From contig CALUIN010000001.1 of the NCBI GenBank assembly GCA_944320745.1, forward strand, positions 108,650 through 172,649: 64,000 nt of DNA. Reading direction: 5' to 3'. Shown in pieces: positions 43,535 to 51,892 of this stretch. A program made the position numbers and the translations under genes. The DNA is from an uncultured Alloprevotella sp. (GTDB taxonomy: Bacteria > Bacteroidota > Bacteroidia > Bacteroidales > Bacteroidaceae). A model generated the notes under the pieces. The model searched no databases, had not been told where the DNA came from, and saw nothing but the letters and a program-made list of their open reading frames with translations. The stretch's first letter is position 1. The number at the start of each line of letters is the position of its first letter.

Positions 43535-43658
43535 CCGCGCCGGCAGGATTGTCCCGTTCGGCGGGCAGGTTTGTCCATCCGGCGGAAGGCAGGGCTGGCA
43601 TAAAGCCTTGAAAACATTTTTTACGGAAACGGAAACGGCCCGAACCACGCCTGCGAGC

Positions 43659-43666
43659 TATCTTTG
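43659..43666 (+). promoter_or_regulatory. small lipoprotein promoter, -7 box TATCTTTG
   Basis: TATCTTTG followed by CA lies 84 bases before the ATG at 43750 and supports that the short frame is a real gene. Confidence 0.72.
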
Positions 43667-43749
43667 CACAAAGTCCGCTGCCCGCGCCGTGCCCGACGGC
43701 GGCGCCGCGTGCGGGCGACATTCCCCGTAAACCCAACAAAGCGAAGCCT

Positions 43750-43956
43750 ATGAAACGGAAAATCTTTTACCTGCTTCTTACCCTCACGCTCAGCCTGGGC
43801 CTCACCTCCTGCGTCGGTTACGCCGACATCTACGAGGACTATCCGCCGGGCTACTACCAGGACGGACCGCGACACAAGCATAAACGGCCGAAGCGCCACC
43901 ACCGCAAGCCCAAACCGCCCCGCCCGGCTCCGCCTCATCACGACCGCCACCGGTAA
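43750..43956 (+). CDS. small His/Lys/Pro-rich lipoprotein
   Basis: A 68-residue protein with a lipoprotein signal peptide (MKRKIFYLLLTLTLSLGLTSC, lipobox LTSC, Cys21). The mature part starts VGYADIYEDYPPGYY, tyrosine- and acid-rich, then becomes a very basic tail full of His, Lys, Arg and Pro (for example HKHKRPKRHHRK, and PPHHDRHR at the end). I do not recognise a family. The own -7 box and the strong terminator 34 bases after the stop show a single-gene unit. The tail could bind metal, nucleic acid or lipid A phosphate; none is proven. Codon use matches its neighbours. Confidence 0.75.
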   Translation: MKRKIFYLLLTLTLSLGLTSCVGYADIYEDYPPGYYQDGPRHKHKRPKRHHRKPKPPRPAPPHHDRHR

Positions 43957-43989
43957 AGCGGACGCCGCGCGCGATGCTCCACCCGCTAC

Positions 43990-44034
43990 GCGGCGGGCCT
44001 CAGTCCCCACGGACTGGAGCCCGCCGCCTTTTTT
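43990..44034 (+). terminator. intrinsic terminator after the small lipoprotein gene
   Basis: Stem GCGGCGGGC/GCCCGCCGC (43990-43998 with 44019-44027), with an inner CAGTCC/GGACTG stem, is followed by six T. Confidence 0.88.
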
Positions 44035-44086
44035 GCGCCCGTCCCGCCAGTCGCCGTGCAGCGCGCGGGCCCGTCTCCGCTATTTC

Positions 44087-44175
44087 TCGCCTTAGCTCCG
44101 TTGCGACGCGCCTTAGCCCCGTTGCGACGCGCCTTAGCCCCGTTGCGACGCGCCTTAGCCCCGTTGCGGGCGGTC
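44087..44175 (+). repeat. 21-bp CTTAGCCCCGT-type intergenic repeat, locus G (4 near-identical units)
   Basis: The most uniform array: CGCCTTAGCCCCGTTGCGAC repeated with a 21-base period (TTAG at 44092, 44113, 44134, 44155). The only differences are one C-to-T change in the first unit and the end of the last. It lies between the terminator of the small lipoprotein gene and the promoter of the tolC operon. Confidence 0.93.
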
Positions 44176-44336
44176 CCTCTTTCCGGGAAAAGCAGGCGCC
44201 GCCCGCACGGGGCAGCACGCCACAGAACCGCCGGCGGACGGAAAGGCCGGAGCTCGCCAATGCGGCATAGGGCGGCGCAAGGCCTGGCCGCCACGCCTGC
44301 CGGCCAGGCAGATTCGCGTCTTTTACATTTTTTTTG

Positions 44337-44344
44337 TAACTTTG
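44337..44344 (+). promoter_or_regulatory. efflux operon promoter, -7 box TAACTTTG
   Basis: TAACTTTG followed by CAG, preceded by a T-rich run with TTTTACA at the -33 region. It is the last box before the tolC-type gene, giving an untranslated leader of about 250 bases. Confidence 0.75.
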
Positions 44345-44349
44345 CAGCC

Positions 44350-44600
44350 GACATCGGACCACCGATGCCGGTTTAGGATAACATAGCTCCGGGAAGAAGC
44401 CATCTGTCAACTCCGGGCATACTTTCAACTCGTACAGCCGCCGCCGTCCTGCCACCGGAGGGCCTGCCCAGCACGCCGCCCGGGGACGCCCCGCCCAGGC
44501 TGCCGACGGCGCACATCCCCGCCCGCAGGGCCGGCACCTGTCCGCCACGCCACAGACGGCAGCCTGCGCCGCAGAACCTTCCCAAATGATTTTTTTGACC
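44350..44600 (+). other. long 5' leader of the efflux operon
   Basis: About 250 bases lie between the expected transcript start and the ATG at 44601 with no credible frame. A small hairpin ATCGG-ACCA-CCGAT is at its beginning; the rest is C-rich and unstructured by eye. It may be regulatory, but no known riboswitch class was recognised. Confidence 0.45.
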
Positions 44601-45929
44601 ATGAAGTACTTGAAAATAATCGGACCGCTCTGCCTGGCCGCCCTGTCGGTGCAGGCCGCCGCTCAGTCCGCCCCGGCCCGGGAATGCGGGGACACGCTGC
44701 ACCTGTCGCTGGAGGAGGTGCTGGAACGCGGCGTGGCCAGCAACGTGCAGTTGCAGATAGACCGCAAGGAGGAGCTGGTAGCCGCCGAACAGGTGCGGGC
44801 GGCGCGCATGGGCAGCCTGCCGGACCTGCAACTGAGCCTGTCGGGCGGCGCCATAGGCCAGCCCGTGGTGTTCCGCCGCGGACTGTCCGGCGCCACGCGC
44901 CCCGACACGCCGGACTGGTCGCAGCACTACGGCATCGACTTCACGCAACCGCTCTACCAGGGTGGCCGCGTGCGCGGTGCCGTCCGCGGGGCTACGCTGG
45001 AAGAGTCGGCCACCCGGCTGCGTACGCTGGGACACACGGCGGACGTGAAGCTGGAACTGGTGAGCCGCTACGTGGAACTGTTCTCACTGACGCAGCAAGT
45101 CGAGGTGCTCCGCCGCGACATCGAGGAGGCGGAGCGGCGGCTGGCGGACATCCGCCGCCTGCGGCGCGAAGGGATCATCACGAACAACGACGTGCTGCGC
45201 AGCGAACTGCAACTGACGGACAGCCGGCTCAATCTGGAGCAGGCGTGCAACAGCCTGGCCCTGGCGGCCCAGCGCCTGGACATCCTGCTCGGACTGGACG
45301 AGCGGACGTTCGTCCTGCCGGACACGGCGCTCCTGTCCCGCCCGCTGCCCCTGCAGCCCTACGAGGCTTACGTGGAGAAAGCCTATGCGGCCGAGCCTTC
45401 GCTACGCCTGGCGCGCAAGCAGACGGAGATTGCGCACAATAGCGTAGACGTGGCCCGCGCGGACTACCGCCCCACGCTCGCGCTCACGGCCGGGAACACG
45501 CTGGCGCGCCCCTTGCAACGCACTATGGCCGACCAATACAACAACACGTGGAACGTGGGGGTCAGCCTGTCCTATCCCCTCTCCGCCCTCTATAAGAACA
45601 GACCGCGCGTGCGCGCCGCCCGCCAGACCGAGGCCGCCAGCCGCAAACAGGAGGAACTGCGCGAACAGCAGCTGCGCGTGGAGCTGCGCACGGCCTACCT
45701 GCGCCACTGCGAGGCCCGCCGGCGGGTGGCCGCGCTCGAACTCTCCGTGAAGCAGGCGGCGGAGAACTTCCGCATCGTGCGCAACCGCTACTTCGCTCAG
45801 CTGGCCATCCTGACGGATCTGCTCGACGCCAACGCCGTGCGGCTGGACGCCGAGCTGCAACTCACCACGGCCCGCGCCAACGTGGTCTATACCTATTATC
45901 AACTGCAACGGGCCTGCGGCGGACTCTGA
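44601..45929 (+). CDS. TolC-family outer membrane efflux protein
   Basis: A 442-residue outer membrane channel (signal MKYLKIIGPLCLAALSVQAAAQ). Two repeats of long helices typical of the OEP family are seen: LSLEEVLERGVASNVQLQIDRKEE at the start, the barrel strand YGIDFTQPLYQGG, and coiled segments (about 140-215 and 335-400). Trimers form the exit duct for HlyD-MFS pumps. The ATG at 44601 opens the signal peptide; an upstream ATG at 44586 would add five residues. HlyD follows after 54 bases and the MFS pump after that: a complete EmrAB-TolC-like drug efflux operon. Confidence 0.92.
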   Translation: MKYLKIIGPLCLAALSVQAAAQSAPARECGDTLHLSLEEVLERGVASNVQLQIDRKEELVAAEQVRAARMGSLPDLQLSLSGGAIGQPVVFRRGLSGATRPDTPDWSQHYGIDFTQPLYQGGRVRGAVRGATLEESATRLRTLGHTADVKLELVSRYVELFSLTQQVEVLRRDIEEAERRLADIRRLRREGIITNNDVLRSELQLTDSRLNLEQACNSLALAAQRLDILLGLDERTFVLPDTALLSRPLPLQPYEAYVEKAYAAEPSLRLARKQTEIAHNSVDVARADYRPTLALTAGNTLARPLQRTMADQYNNTWNVGVSLSYPLSALYKNRPRVRAARQTEAASRKQEELREQQLRVELRTAYLRHCEARRRVAALELSVKQAAENFRIVRNRYFAQLAILTDLLDANAVRLDAELQLTTARANVVYTYYQLQRACGGL

Positions 45930-45983
45930 CCCGCCCGCCGGCGCGCCCGACGGGCCGCAACCCGCTCCTCTCAGACTGACAAC

Positions 45984-47051
45984 ATGATTTCCCTGGAACA
46001 GAAAAAAAAACATCTGAAGCGGATTCGCATCCGCAATATCACGCTCAACACGGTCTGCATCGCTCTGGCCGTTTGGGGTATCTCGTGGGCTTGCAAATAC
46101 TTCTGGCGCAACGTCAACTTCGAGGTGACGAACGACGCCTACGTGGACCAGTACGTCGCGCCGGTCAACATCCGCGTGGCGGGCTACGTGAAGGAGGTGC
46201 GCTTCAAGGAGCACCAGTACGTGCACCGCGGGGACACACTCCTCTTGCTGGACGACAGCGAATACCGCATACGCGTGAAGGAGGCGCAAGCGGCCCTGCT
46301 CGAGGCGGAAGGGTCGGCGGACGTGCTGGCCTCGGGCGTGCGCACTTCACAAACGAACCTGGACGTACAGGACGCCAACATTGAGGAAGCGCGCGTCAGG
46401 ATGGAGCGGGCGGAACAGGACTACCGCCGCTACGAACGCCTGCTGGCGGAGGGCTCCGTGGCCGAACAGCAGTACGAACAGATGAAAGCGGACTACGAAG
46501 CGGCCCGGGCACGCTACCAGGCCATGCAGGGCGGACGCCGCACGGCGCGGTCGCAATACGAAGAGTCGGCAAAACGGCACAGCAACGTGCAGGCTTCCAT
46601 CATGAGCTGCGAGGCGGCGCTCGAACTGGCCCGGCTCAACCTCTCCTACACCGTGGTGACCGCCCCCTACGACGGATTCATGGGCCGCCGCACCCTCGAG
46701 GAAGGGCAGTACGTCGAGGCCGGACAGACCCTCTCCTACCTCGTGCGCAGCCGGGACAAGTGGGTCACGGCCAACTACCGCGAGACACAGATCAACGACA
46801 TCTACATCGGCCAAGAGGTGGACATCACCGTAGATGCCTTGCCGGGGCGGCGGTTCAAGGGCGTCGTGACCGCCATCTCCGAGGCGACCGGCTCGAAATA
46901 TGCCCTGGTGCCCACGGACAACGCGGCGGGCAACTTTGTCAAGGTGCAGCAGCGCATCCCTGTACGCATCGACCTGCGCGACGTATCGCCGGAGGACATG
47001 AGCCGCCTGCGCGCCGGCATGATGGTAGAGACCGCAGCCAGGAGGAAATGA
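45984..47051 (+). CDS. HlyD/EmrA family periplasmic adaptor
   Basis: A 355-residue membrane-fusion protein. The N-terminal anchor (about 20-42) is followed by the lipoyl-type half DAYVDQYVAPVNIRVAGYVKEV, an alpha-hairpin coiled coil (about 90-210, rich in Glu/Arg/Ala), the second lipoyl half LSYTVVTAPYDGFMGRRTLEEGQYVEAG, and a beta-barrel. The protein bridges the MFS pump to the outer membrane channel. It starts 54 bases after the tolC-type gene and ends one base before the MFS start. Confidence 0.93.
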   Translation: MISLEQKKKHLKRIRIRNITLNTVCIALAVWGISWACKYFWRNVNFEVTNDAYVDQYVAPVNIRVAGYVKEVRFKEHQYVHRGDTLLLLDDSEYRIRVKEAQAALLEAEGSADVLASGVRTSQTNLDVQDANIEEARVRMERAEQDYRRYERLLAEGSVAEQQYEQMKADYEAARARYQAMQGGRRTARSQYEESAKRHSNVQASIMSCEAALELARLNLSYTVVTAPYDGFMGRRTLEEGQYVEAGQTLSYLVRSRDKWVTANYRETQINDIYIGQEVDITVDALPGRRFKGVVTAISEATGSKYALVPTDNAAGNFVKVQQRIPVRIDLRDVSPEDMSRLRAGMMVETAARRK

Positions 47052-47052
47052 C

Positions 47053-48648
47053 ATGAAGCCGCTGAACTTACCTCTCCGGCCCTGGGTCCCGCAATGGGTG
47101 GGCGTGGCTGTAATCTTCTACCTCTTCATCCCGTTCGCCATGCTCAACGGTACGTACACGGGGACCATGCAAGAGGTGTCGGGGACGCTGGGCGTACTGA
47201 CCGAGGACATCTCCATGGGCTACTACGCCACGGCCGTAGGCATGGCCGTAGCCTATCCCATCGTGAAGCGAATCCATACGAACCTGGCGCCCAAGACCCT
47301 GCTGCTCTCCGACCTCATCCTGCAAGTGCTCCTCTGCCTCCTGTGTGCCCGCACGCAGAGCATAGACCTGATCATCTGCATCAGCTTCCTCATCGGCTTT
47401 CTCAAGGCCTTCGTGATGCTATGGCTCATCATCCACGTCTACCCCGTACTGACGCCGCGCGGCATCCGCAGCGAGTTCTACGCCTTCTTCTTCCCCTTCG
47501 TCTTCGGCGGTGGCCAGCTTTCCATGGCCCTGACGGCGCAGCTGGCCTACTACTTCGACTGGCGCTACAGCTACTACTTTATGGCGCTGCTCCTGCTGGT
47601 GGGCATCCTCCTTGTACTCGTCTTTTTCCGGTATGCGCCCACGCAGTTCCACATCCCGGTGGCGGACCTGCACCTGCGGAGCATGTTTCTCGTGTCGGTA
47701 GGAGTGCTGATGCTGCTCTACGTCTTCGCCTACGGGAAAGCGCTCGACTGGTTCGCCTCCCGGACTATCTGCGCCTACGTCGTAGCCGCCCCGCTGCTGC
47801 TCTTGCTTTTTTTCTGGCACCAGAAAGACCTGGGGCGGCCCTACGTCAGCCTGCGCCCGCTGCATAGCGTGAAGCGCCTGCTGGGCTACTTCTACATGAT
47901 GGTGGTCATGTTCTTCAGCGCGTCGAACTCACTCGTCACGAATTATCTGACCGGCATCGTGAAGACGGACAGTGTCCACGCGAACACGCTCTGCCTGTGG
48001 CTGCTGCCGGGCTTTGTCGTGGGCGGGACAGTGTGCTTCTGGTGGTTCCGCTGGCAACGCTGGCGCTTCCGCTATCTGGTCGGCGCGGGCATGGCGTGCT
48101 TCGCCGTCTTCTTCGGGATGCTTTACTTTCAGGTCTCCCCGCGAAGCACTTACGAGATGCTTTATCTGCCCACCTTCTTCCGCGGGCTGGGGATGATGGT
48201 ACTCGTCATTGCGTTCAGCCTGTACGTAGTGGAGAAACTGGAGCCGCAGTACATGCAGATGAACGCGTTCTATCTGATTCTGTTCCGCTCGGCCCTTTCT
48301 CCGCTGCTAGGCATGTCCTTTTTCTCGAACCTGCTCTACCGCCTGCAGCAGGAAAGCCTGCCGGTGCTGGCCGAGACGGCGACGGCGGCCGACCCGGCGG
48401 CCCGGTCGGCCTACGGCTCGGCCTTCCTGGCGGCACGGGCGGCAGGACACGGCTTCGGCGAGGCGGTGCAGACGGCCACGACCTCCGTCTACGGGACCCT
48501 GGGCGAGCAGGCGCTGCTCCTCTCGGTCAAGACCGTACTGGGCTGGCTGTTCGCCGCCGCCCTGGTGCTGGCCGTCGTCTCGTGCTTCATCCCGTTCCAC
48601 CGCACGGTGCGCGTGAAGGTGCTCCGTACAGGCTCCGACATGGTGTGA
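47053..48648 (+). CDS. MFS drug efflux transporter (EmrB/DHA2 type)
   Basis: A 531-residue permease with about 14 hydrophobic segments. Family signs: MAVAYPIVKRIH in the loop 2-3 position, FLIGFLKAFVMLWLI, and 14-helix length rather than 12. Together with the HlyD adaptor (1-base gap) and TolC channel it forms a tripartite pump expelling hydrophobic drugs, bile acids or fatty acids across both membranes. A region of about 50 residues near 440-490 (AETATAADPAARSAYGS, extramembrane) lies before the last helix. The substrate is unknown. A bidirectional terminator follows. Confidence 0.88.
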   Translation: MKPLNLPLRPWVPQWVGVAVIFYLFIPFAMLNGTYTGTMQEVSGTLGVLTEDISMGYYATAVGMAVAYPIVKRIHTNLAPKTLLLSDLILQVLLCLLCARTQSIDLIICISFLIGFLKAFVMLWLIIHVYPVLTPRGIRSEFYAFFFPFVFGGGQLSMALTAQLAYYFDWRYSYYFMALLLLVGILLVLVFFRYAPTQFHIPVADLHLRSMFLVSVGVLMLLYVFAYGKALDWFASRTICAYVVAAPLLLLLFFWHQKDLGRPYVSLRPLHSVKRLLGYFYMMVVMFFSASNSLVTNYLTGIVKTDSVHANTLCLWLLPGFVVGGTVCFWWFRWQRWRFRYLVGAGMACFAVFFGMLYFQVSPRSTYEMLYLPTFFRGLGMMVLVIAFSLYVVEKLEPQYMQMNAFYLILFRSALSPLLGMSFFSNLLYRLQQESLPVLAETATAADPAARSAYGSAFLAARAAGHGFGEAVQTATTSVYGTLGEQALLLSVKTVLGWLFAAALVLAVVSCFIPFHRTVRVKVLRTGSDMV

Positions 48649-48685
48649 CGCCGCGGAGCGCCCCGGCGGCGGCATGATGCAAAAG

Positions 48686-48738
48686 CGTCCGTCCCGGCAG
48701 CCACTGCCAACGGCTGTCGGGACGGACGTTTACTTTAT
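48686..48738. terminator. bidirectional terminator between the MFS pump and thiL
   Basis: A perfect 11-bp stem (48686-48696 with 48718-48728) is followed on the plus strand by TTTACTTTAT and on the minus strand by GCTTTTGC. It serves both convergent genes. Confidence 0.8.
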
Positions 48739-48761
48739 ATGCGTCCGGGGCGCGGGGGCGT

Positions 48762-49805
48762 TCAGTCCTTCAGCGGGTTCCAGCCCTGCGCCTTGAGTTC
48801 AAACTCCTGCCCGTCGCGGCAAACGAGCAGGCGGCCCTGCTGCGCTTCTGTAATATGCCCGATCACTTTCACGTCCGGCAAGGCGAGCACGCGCTCGTGG
48901 TCGGTCAGCGGGACGGTGAACAGGAGTTCGTAGTCCTCGCCGCCGTTGAGGGCGCACGTGGTGACGTTGAGGTTGAACTCCTCGGCGGTGACGGCCGTCT
49001 GATAGTCCAGAGGGATGCGCTCCTCGTAGATGCGGCAGCCCACGCCCGAGTCGTGGCAGATGTGGAGCATTTCGGAGGAGAGTCCGTCGCTCACGTCGAT
49101 CATCGCCGTGGGGCGGATGTGGGCCTCACGCAAGGCCTGGACCACATCGCGCCGGGCCTCGGGGCGGAGGAAACGCTCCAGGAGGTACTCCCGTCCGGCA
49201 AAGTCGGGCTGGGCCGGCTGGGCCGAAGCGGCGGGCCGGGTGTTGAACACGGCCTTCTCCCGTTCGAGGAGCTGAAGGCCCATATAGGCGGCGCCGAGAT
49301 TACCGCTGACGCAGACGAGGTCCGTGGGCCGCGCGCCGCTGCGGTAGGCCACGTCGGCCGCGTCGGCCTCGCCGATGCAGGTCAGTGCCAGGGCCAGCCC
49401 CGTGAGCGACGACGTGGTGTCGCCGCCTACGAGGTCCACGCCGTGGCGTTCGCAGGCCAAGCGGATGCCGGCATAGAGTTCGTCCATGTCCTCTACGGAG
49501 AAATGGCGGCCCAGGGCTACGTCGGCCAGCAACTGGCGCGGCGTGCCGTTCATGGCATAGACGTCGGAGAAGTTGACCTGCGCGGCCTTGTAGCCCAGGT
49601 ACTTCATGGGCGTGTAGACTAAGTCGAAATGGATGCCCTCCATGAGCATGTCGCTCGTGACGAGGACCTGACGGTCCGGATAGCTGAGCACGGCGCAGTC
49701 GTCGCCCACCCCCTTGCGGGTGGCTGGGCCCGGCTCGGGGAGGTCTTCCGTGAGACGGCGGATGAGGCCGAACTCGCCAAGCGTGGAGATTTCTGTTCGC
49801 TGCAT
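48762..49805 (-). CDS. thiL: thiamine-monophosphate kinase ThiL
   Basis: A 347-residue enzyme that phosphorylates thiamine monophosphate to the active diphosphate. Family marks: LGEFGLIRRLTEDLP at the N-terminus, GVGDDCAVLSY (metal and ATP binding), VTSDMLMEGIHFDL, KAAQVNFSDVYAMNG, LVGGDTTSS, and IDVSDGLSSEMLHIC. It is of the AIR-synthetase fold. It follows the outer membrane protein gene by 25 bases on the same strand. ThiL normally has no link to a barrel protein, so the grouping may be chance. Its length of 347 residues is usual for the Bacteroidota form. Confidence 0.93.
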   Translation of the reverse strand: MQRTEISTLGEFGLIRRLTEDLPEPGPATRKGVGDDCAVLSYPDRQVLVTSDMLMEGIHFDLVYTPMKYLGYKAAQVNFSDVYAMNGTPRQLLADVALGRHFSVEDMDELYAGIRLACERHGVDLVGGDTTSSLTGLALALTCIGEADAADVAYRSGARPTDLVCVSGNLGAAYMGLQLLEREKAVFNTRPAASAQPAQPDFAGREYLLERFLRPEARRDVVQALREAHIRPTAMIDVSDGLSSEMLHICHDSGVGCRIYEERIPLDYQTAVTAEEFNLNVTTCALNGGEDYELLFTVPLTDHERVLALPDVKVIGHITEAQQGRLLVCRDGQEFELKAQGWNPLKD

Positions 49806-49830
49806 GTTGCTTGCCTGTTCTTTTCTTATA

Positions 49831-50307
49831 TCAAAAATAGAAGCCCACTCCGATGCTGGCGCCCACCGTACTGTTGTTGCTGAAGTCGTGCAGGCTCATT
49901 TTGTAGTAGAGCGCGGGCTCTATGGTGAGGAACTTGTTGATGAAGAAGGCGTAGCCTACGCGCAGGGGGATCATTACGTCGTTGCTGTCGGCGGTGAAGT
50001 GGTTGTACTCCGCCCCCGCGCCGAGGTAGACGCCGCACTGGTCGAAGTAGTAGCGCACGCCGGCGCCGACGCGCACGTCGTCCATGTTGCGCGTATGCTC
50101 GTAGCCCACGTTGCCGTGGAGCATAAGGCAGTCGGCCACGAAATAGCCCGCGTCGGCGTCGAGACCGAGGCGGAACTTCTCGCTGGAACTGTAGGAGAAG
50201 CCGAGGCCGGAGGCCGAGAGGCCAACGTACTTGGTGCCTTTCTCAAACTGGGCGTGCGCCGTCAGCGCCACTACGAAGAGCAGCAGGAGGGTGGTGAGTT
50301 TTCTCAT
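49831..50307 (-). CDS. small outer membrane beta-barrel protein
   Basis: A 158-residue protein with signal peptide MRKLTTLLLLFVVALTAHAQ. The mature part is eight or so amphipathic strands (KYVGLSASGLGFSYSS, VRVGAGVRYYFDQCGVYLGAGAEY) and ends in a Phe-terminated strand (GASIGVGFYF), typical of OmpW/OmpX-size barrels. Function is unknown. The ATG at 50307 is chosen as the start of the signal peptide; the frame upstream is not signal-like and covers the -7 box at 50349-50356. Confidence 0.85.
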   Translation of the reverse strand: MRKLTTLLLLFVVALTAHAQFEKGTKYVGLSASGLGFSYSSSEKFRLGLDADAGYFVADCLMLHGNVGYEHTRNMDDVRVGAGVRYYFDQCGVYLGAGAEYNHFTADSNDVMIPLRVGYAFFINKFLTIEPALYYKMSLHDFSNNSTVGASIGVGFYF

Positions 50308-50348
50308 GTGTCTTGATGTTTGTGGATTGTTGGACAGTGTTTGAAATT

Positions 50349-50356
50349 CAAATATA
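50349..50356 (-). promoter_or_regulatory. outer membrane protein promoter, -7 box TATATTTG
   Basis: TATATTTG on the minus strand, 42 bases before the ATG at 50307. Confidence 0.7.
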
Positions 50357-50464
50357 AGGATATATTTCCAAACGGAGGGTGAAAGGGCCATCGCTTTAAC
50401 TTTTCTTCAGCCTCCGCTCCCTGTCGCGGCGCCCGGCGCCGAGGGACCGACAGCCTGTCCACGC

Positions 50465-50535
50465 CCTGGCTGACACGGGGATAGGGCGCGTCGCCACGGG
50501 GCTAAGCCGAGTTCCGACGGGGCTAAGCCGAGTTC
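50465..50535 (-). repeat. 21-bp CTTAGCCCCGT-type intergenic repeat, locus H (3 units, inverse)
   Basis: In the 323-base gap upstream of the outer membrane protein gene, inverse units ACGGGGATAGG, ACGGGGCTAAG and ACGGGGCTAAG recur at 21 bases with linkers CGCGTCGCC and CCGAGTTCCG. The rest of the gap holds the promoter box and a terminator. Confidence 0.88.
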
Positions 50536-50560
50536 TTGCTGAAGAGAGCCGCGGGGCCGG

Positions 50561-50602
50561 AAAAAAGGAAGCCGCCGCCGGAGCACGTGGCCCGGCGGCG
50601 GC
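50561..50602 (-). terminator. intrinsic terminator after the C1 peptidase
   Basis: On the minus strand stem GCCGCCGCCGG/CCGGCGGCGGC (50602-50592 with 50581-50571) is followed by TTCC and six T. Confidence 0.85.
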
Positions 50603-50630
50603 TATACTGTATGTCAGAGCTGCGGCGCTT

Positions 50631-51824
50631 TTACTTCAAGCCCAACTTCTTGGCAATCTCCGTGGGGATGGCGTCCTTGTGGATCAGGATGTTCATCGTC
50701 TTGTAAGCCACGTAGGGCTTGGAGACGTACCACATGCCTTTGTACGGGCCGATGTTACCCCAGGAGTTCTTCATCATGAAGTACTCCTTGCCGTTCTGGT
50801 CCTTGGCCAGACCGTAAATCACCATGCCGTGGTCGTCCGTGGTCTGCCAGGAGTCGTAACCGGCCTGGCGCATCTCCTGCGTGATGGTGAGCTCGCCCTG
50901 ATTGTCGGCGGCCTTCACGGAGTTGCGCTCGTTCGTGCCGATCCAGCGCACGGCGTCGGAACCCTGCGTGCCGGCCTTGGCTCCCGCGGCGGGGACAGTG
51001 GCGATACCCTTGCCGGTGAAGCCGCGCTCGCTCACGTCGGCGCCCCAGGCGAAGGTGTAGCCCTCGCGGATGGCGTTGTCCATCACTTCCATGAACTCGT
51101 CAAGCGGGAGGTTATAGCTCTCGGCCCAGCGCCAGTTGTCCTGGATTTCAAGAATGAACTTGCTGTAGAAGGGATGGTGCGTGTAGCTCGTCAGGGAGAC
51201 GTAGTCGTCGGGATTCAGGCCGAGGCTTTCGGCGAAACTCTTCGGCGTGTACTCCTTGCCTTTGTAGGTGAATTTCTCGGGCAGCTTGCCGAAATAGTGC
51301 TCGTAGATGCTGCTCAGGTCCTGCCGCCAGACGGGGGAAATCTTAGAGATCTTGCCCTTGGCGATAGCGCCCACGTAGGCGGAGGCTACGGCATCGAGCT
51401 GGTTGAAGTTGAAGAGGGAGTCGCCGTAGAGGCTTCCGGGCGCGGGCATGGCGTCCTGGGGCACGATGCCGTAGTTCTTGAGGCAGTAGATGGCGTCGTA
51501 GAACGAGCCGCCCTGGGAGAAGCTGGCGTCGCCGTGGGTGCGGATGGACTTGTCGGCACGGTCCATGTAGGTCTTGTAGACGAGGTAGGACTCGCACAGG
51601 TCGTATTCGCCCTTGCCCATGCGGAGAAGCTCCGCCTCAAGGAATCCGAGCGAGGAGTAGGCCCAGCAGGTTCCGCTCTGATTCTGGTCCTTCACGGAGG
51701 TAATAGGATTGGCCTTCACCACGGTAAAGGCCAGCGTGTCTGCGGCAGCCTTCTTCTCCTGGGCCACCGTGCTTCCTGGCAGCAGGCAGGTCAGCGCCGC
51801 TGCGATGAGAAAGTACTTTTTCAT
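50631..51824 (-). CDS. secreted C1-family cysteine peptidase (bleomycin hydrolase-like aminopeptidase)
   Basis: A 397-residue peptidase with signal peptide (about 1-21, ending TVAQ). The papain-type triad is complete: Cys53 in NQSGTCWAYSS, His332 in DDHGMVIYG and Asn353 in KNSWGN. The insertions between Cys and His and the C-terminal MNILIHKDAIP are those of the C1B aminopeptidase group. It probably trims peptides in the periplasm or outside. It follows the M24 aminopeptidase by 68 bases, with no -7 box seen between, so both may be one unit for dipeptide supply. Confidence 0.9.
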   Translation of the reverse strand: MKKYFLIAAALTCLLPGSTVAQEKKAAADTLAFTVVKANPITSVKDQNQSGTCWAYSSLGFLEAELLRMGKGEYDLCESYLVYKTYMDRADKSIRTHGDASFSQGGSFYDAIYCLKNYGIVPQDAMPAPGSLYGDSLFNFNQLDAVASAYVGAIAKGKISKISPVWRQDLSSIYEHYFGKLPEKFTYKGKEYTPKSFAESLGLNPDDYVSLTSYTHHPFYSKFILEIQDNWRWAESYNLPLDEFMEVMDNAIREGYTFAWGADVSERGFTGKGIATVPAAGAKAGTQGSDAVRWIGTNERNSVKAADNQGELTITQEMRQAGYDSWQTTDDHGMVIYGLAKDQNGKEYFMMKNSWGNIGPYKGMWYVSKPYVAYKTMNILIHKDAIPTEIAKKLGLK

Positions 51825-51892
51825 TTCTTGGTTTTTGGTTTGTATGATGTTAATCGGATGATTCGCTGTCCCAGATCCCGGGCCGCCGGGGC

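Noticed and set aside
43974-44376. Small frames with a heptad repeat over the 44087 array
   Set aside because: A 21-bp repeat always gives a seven-residue repeat in any open frame. No promoter or start signal supports translation, and other loci break the frame.
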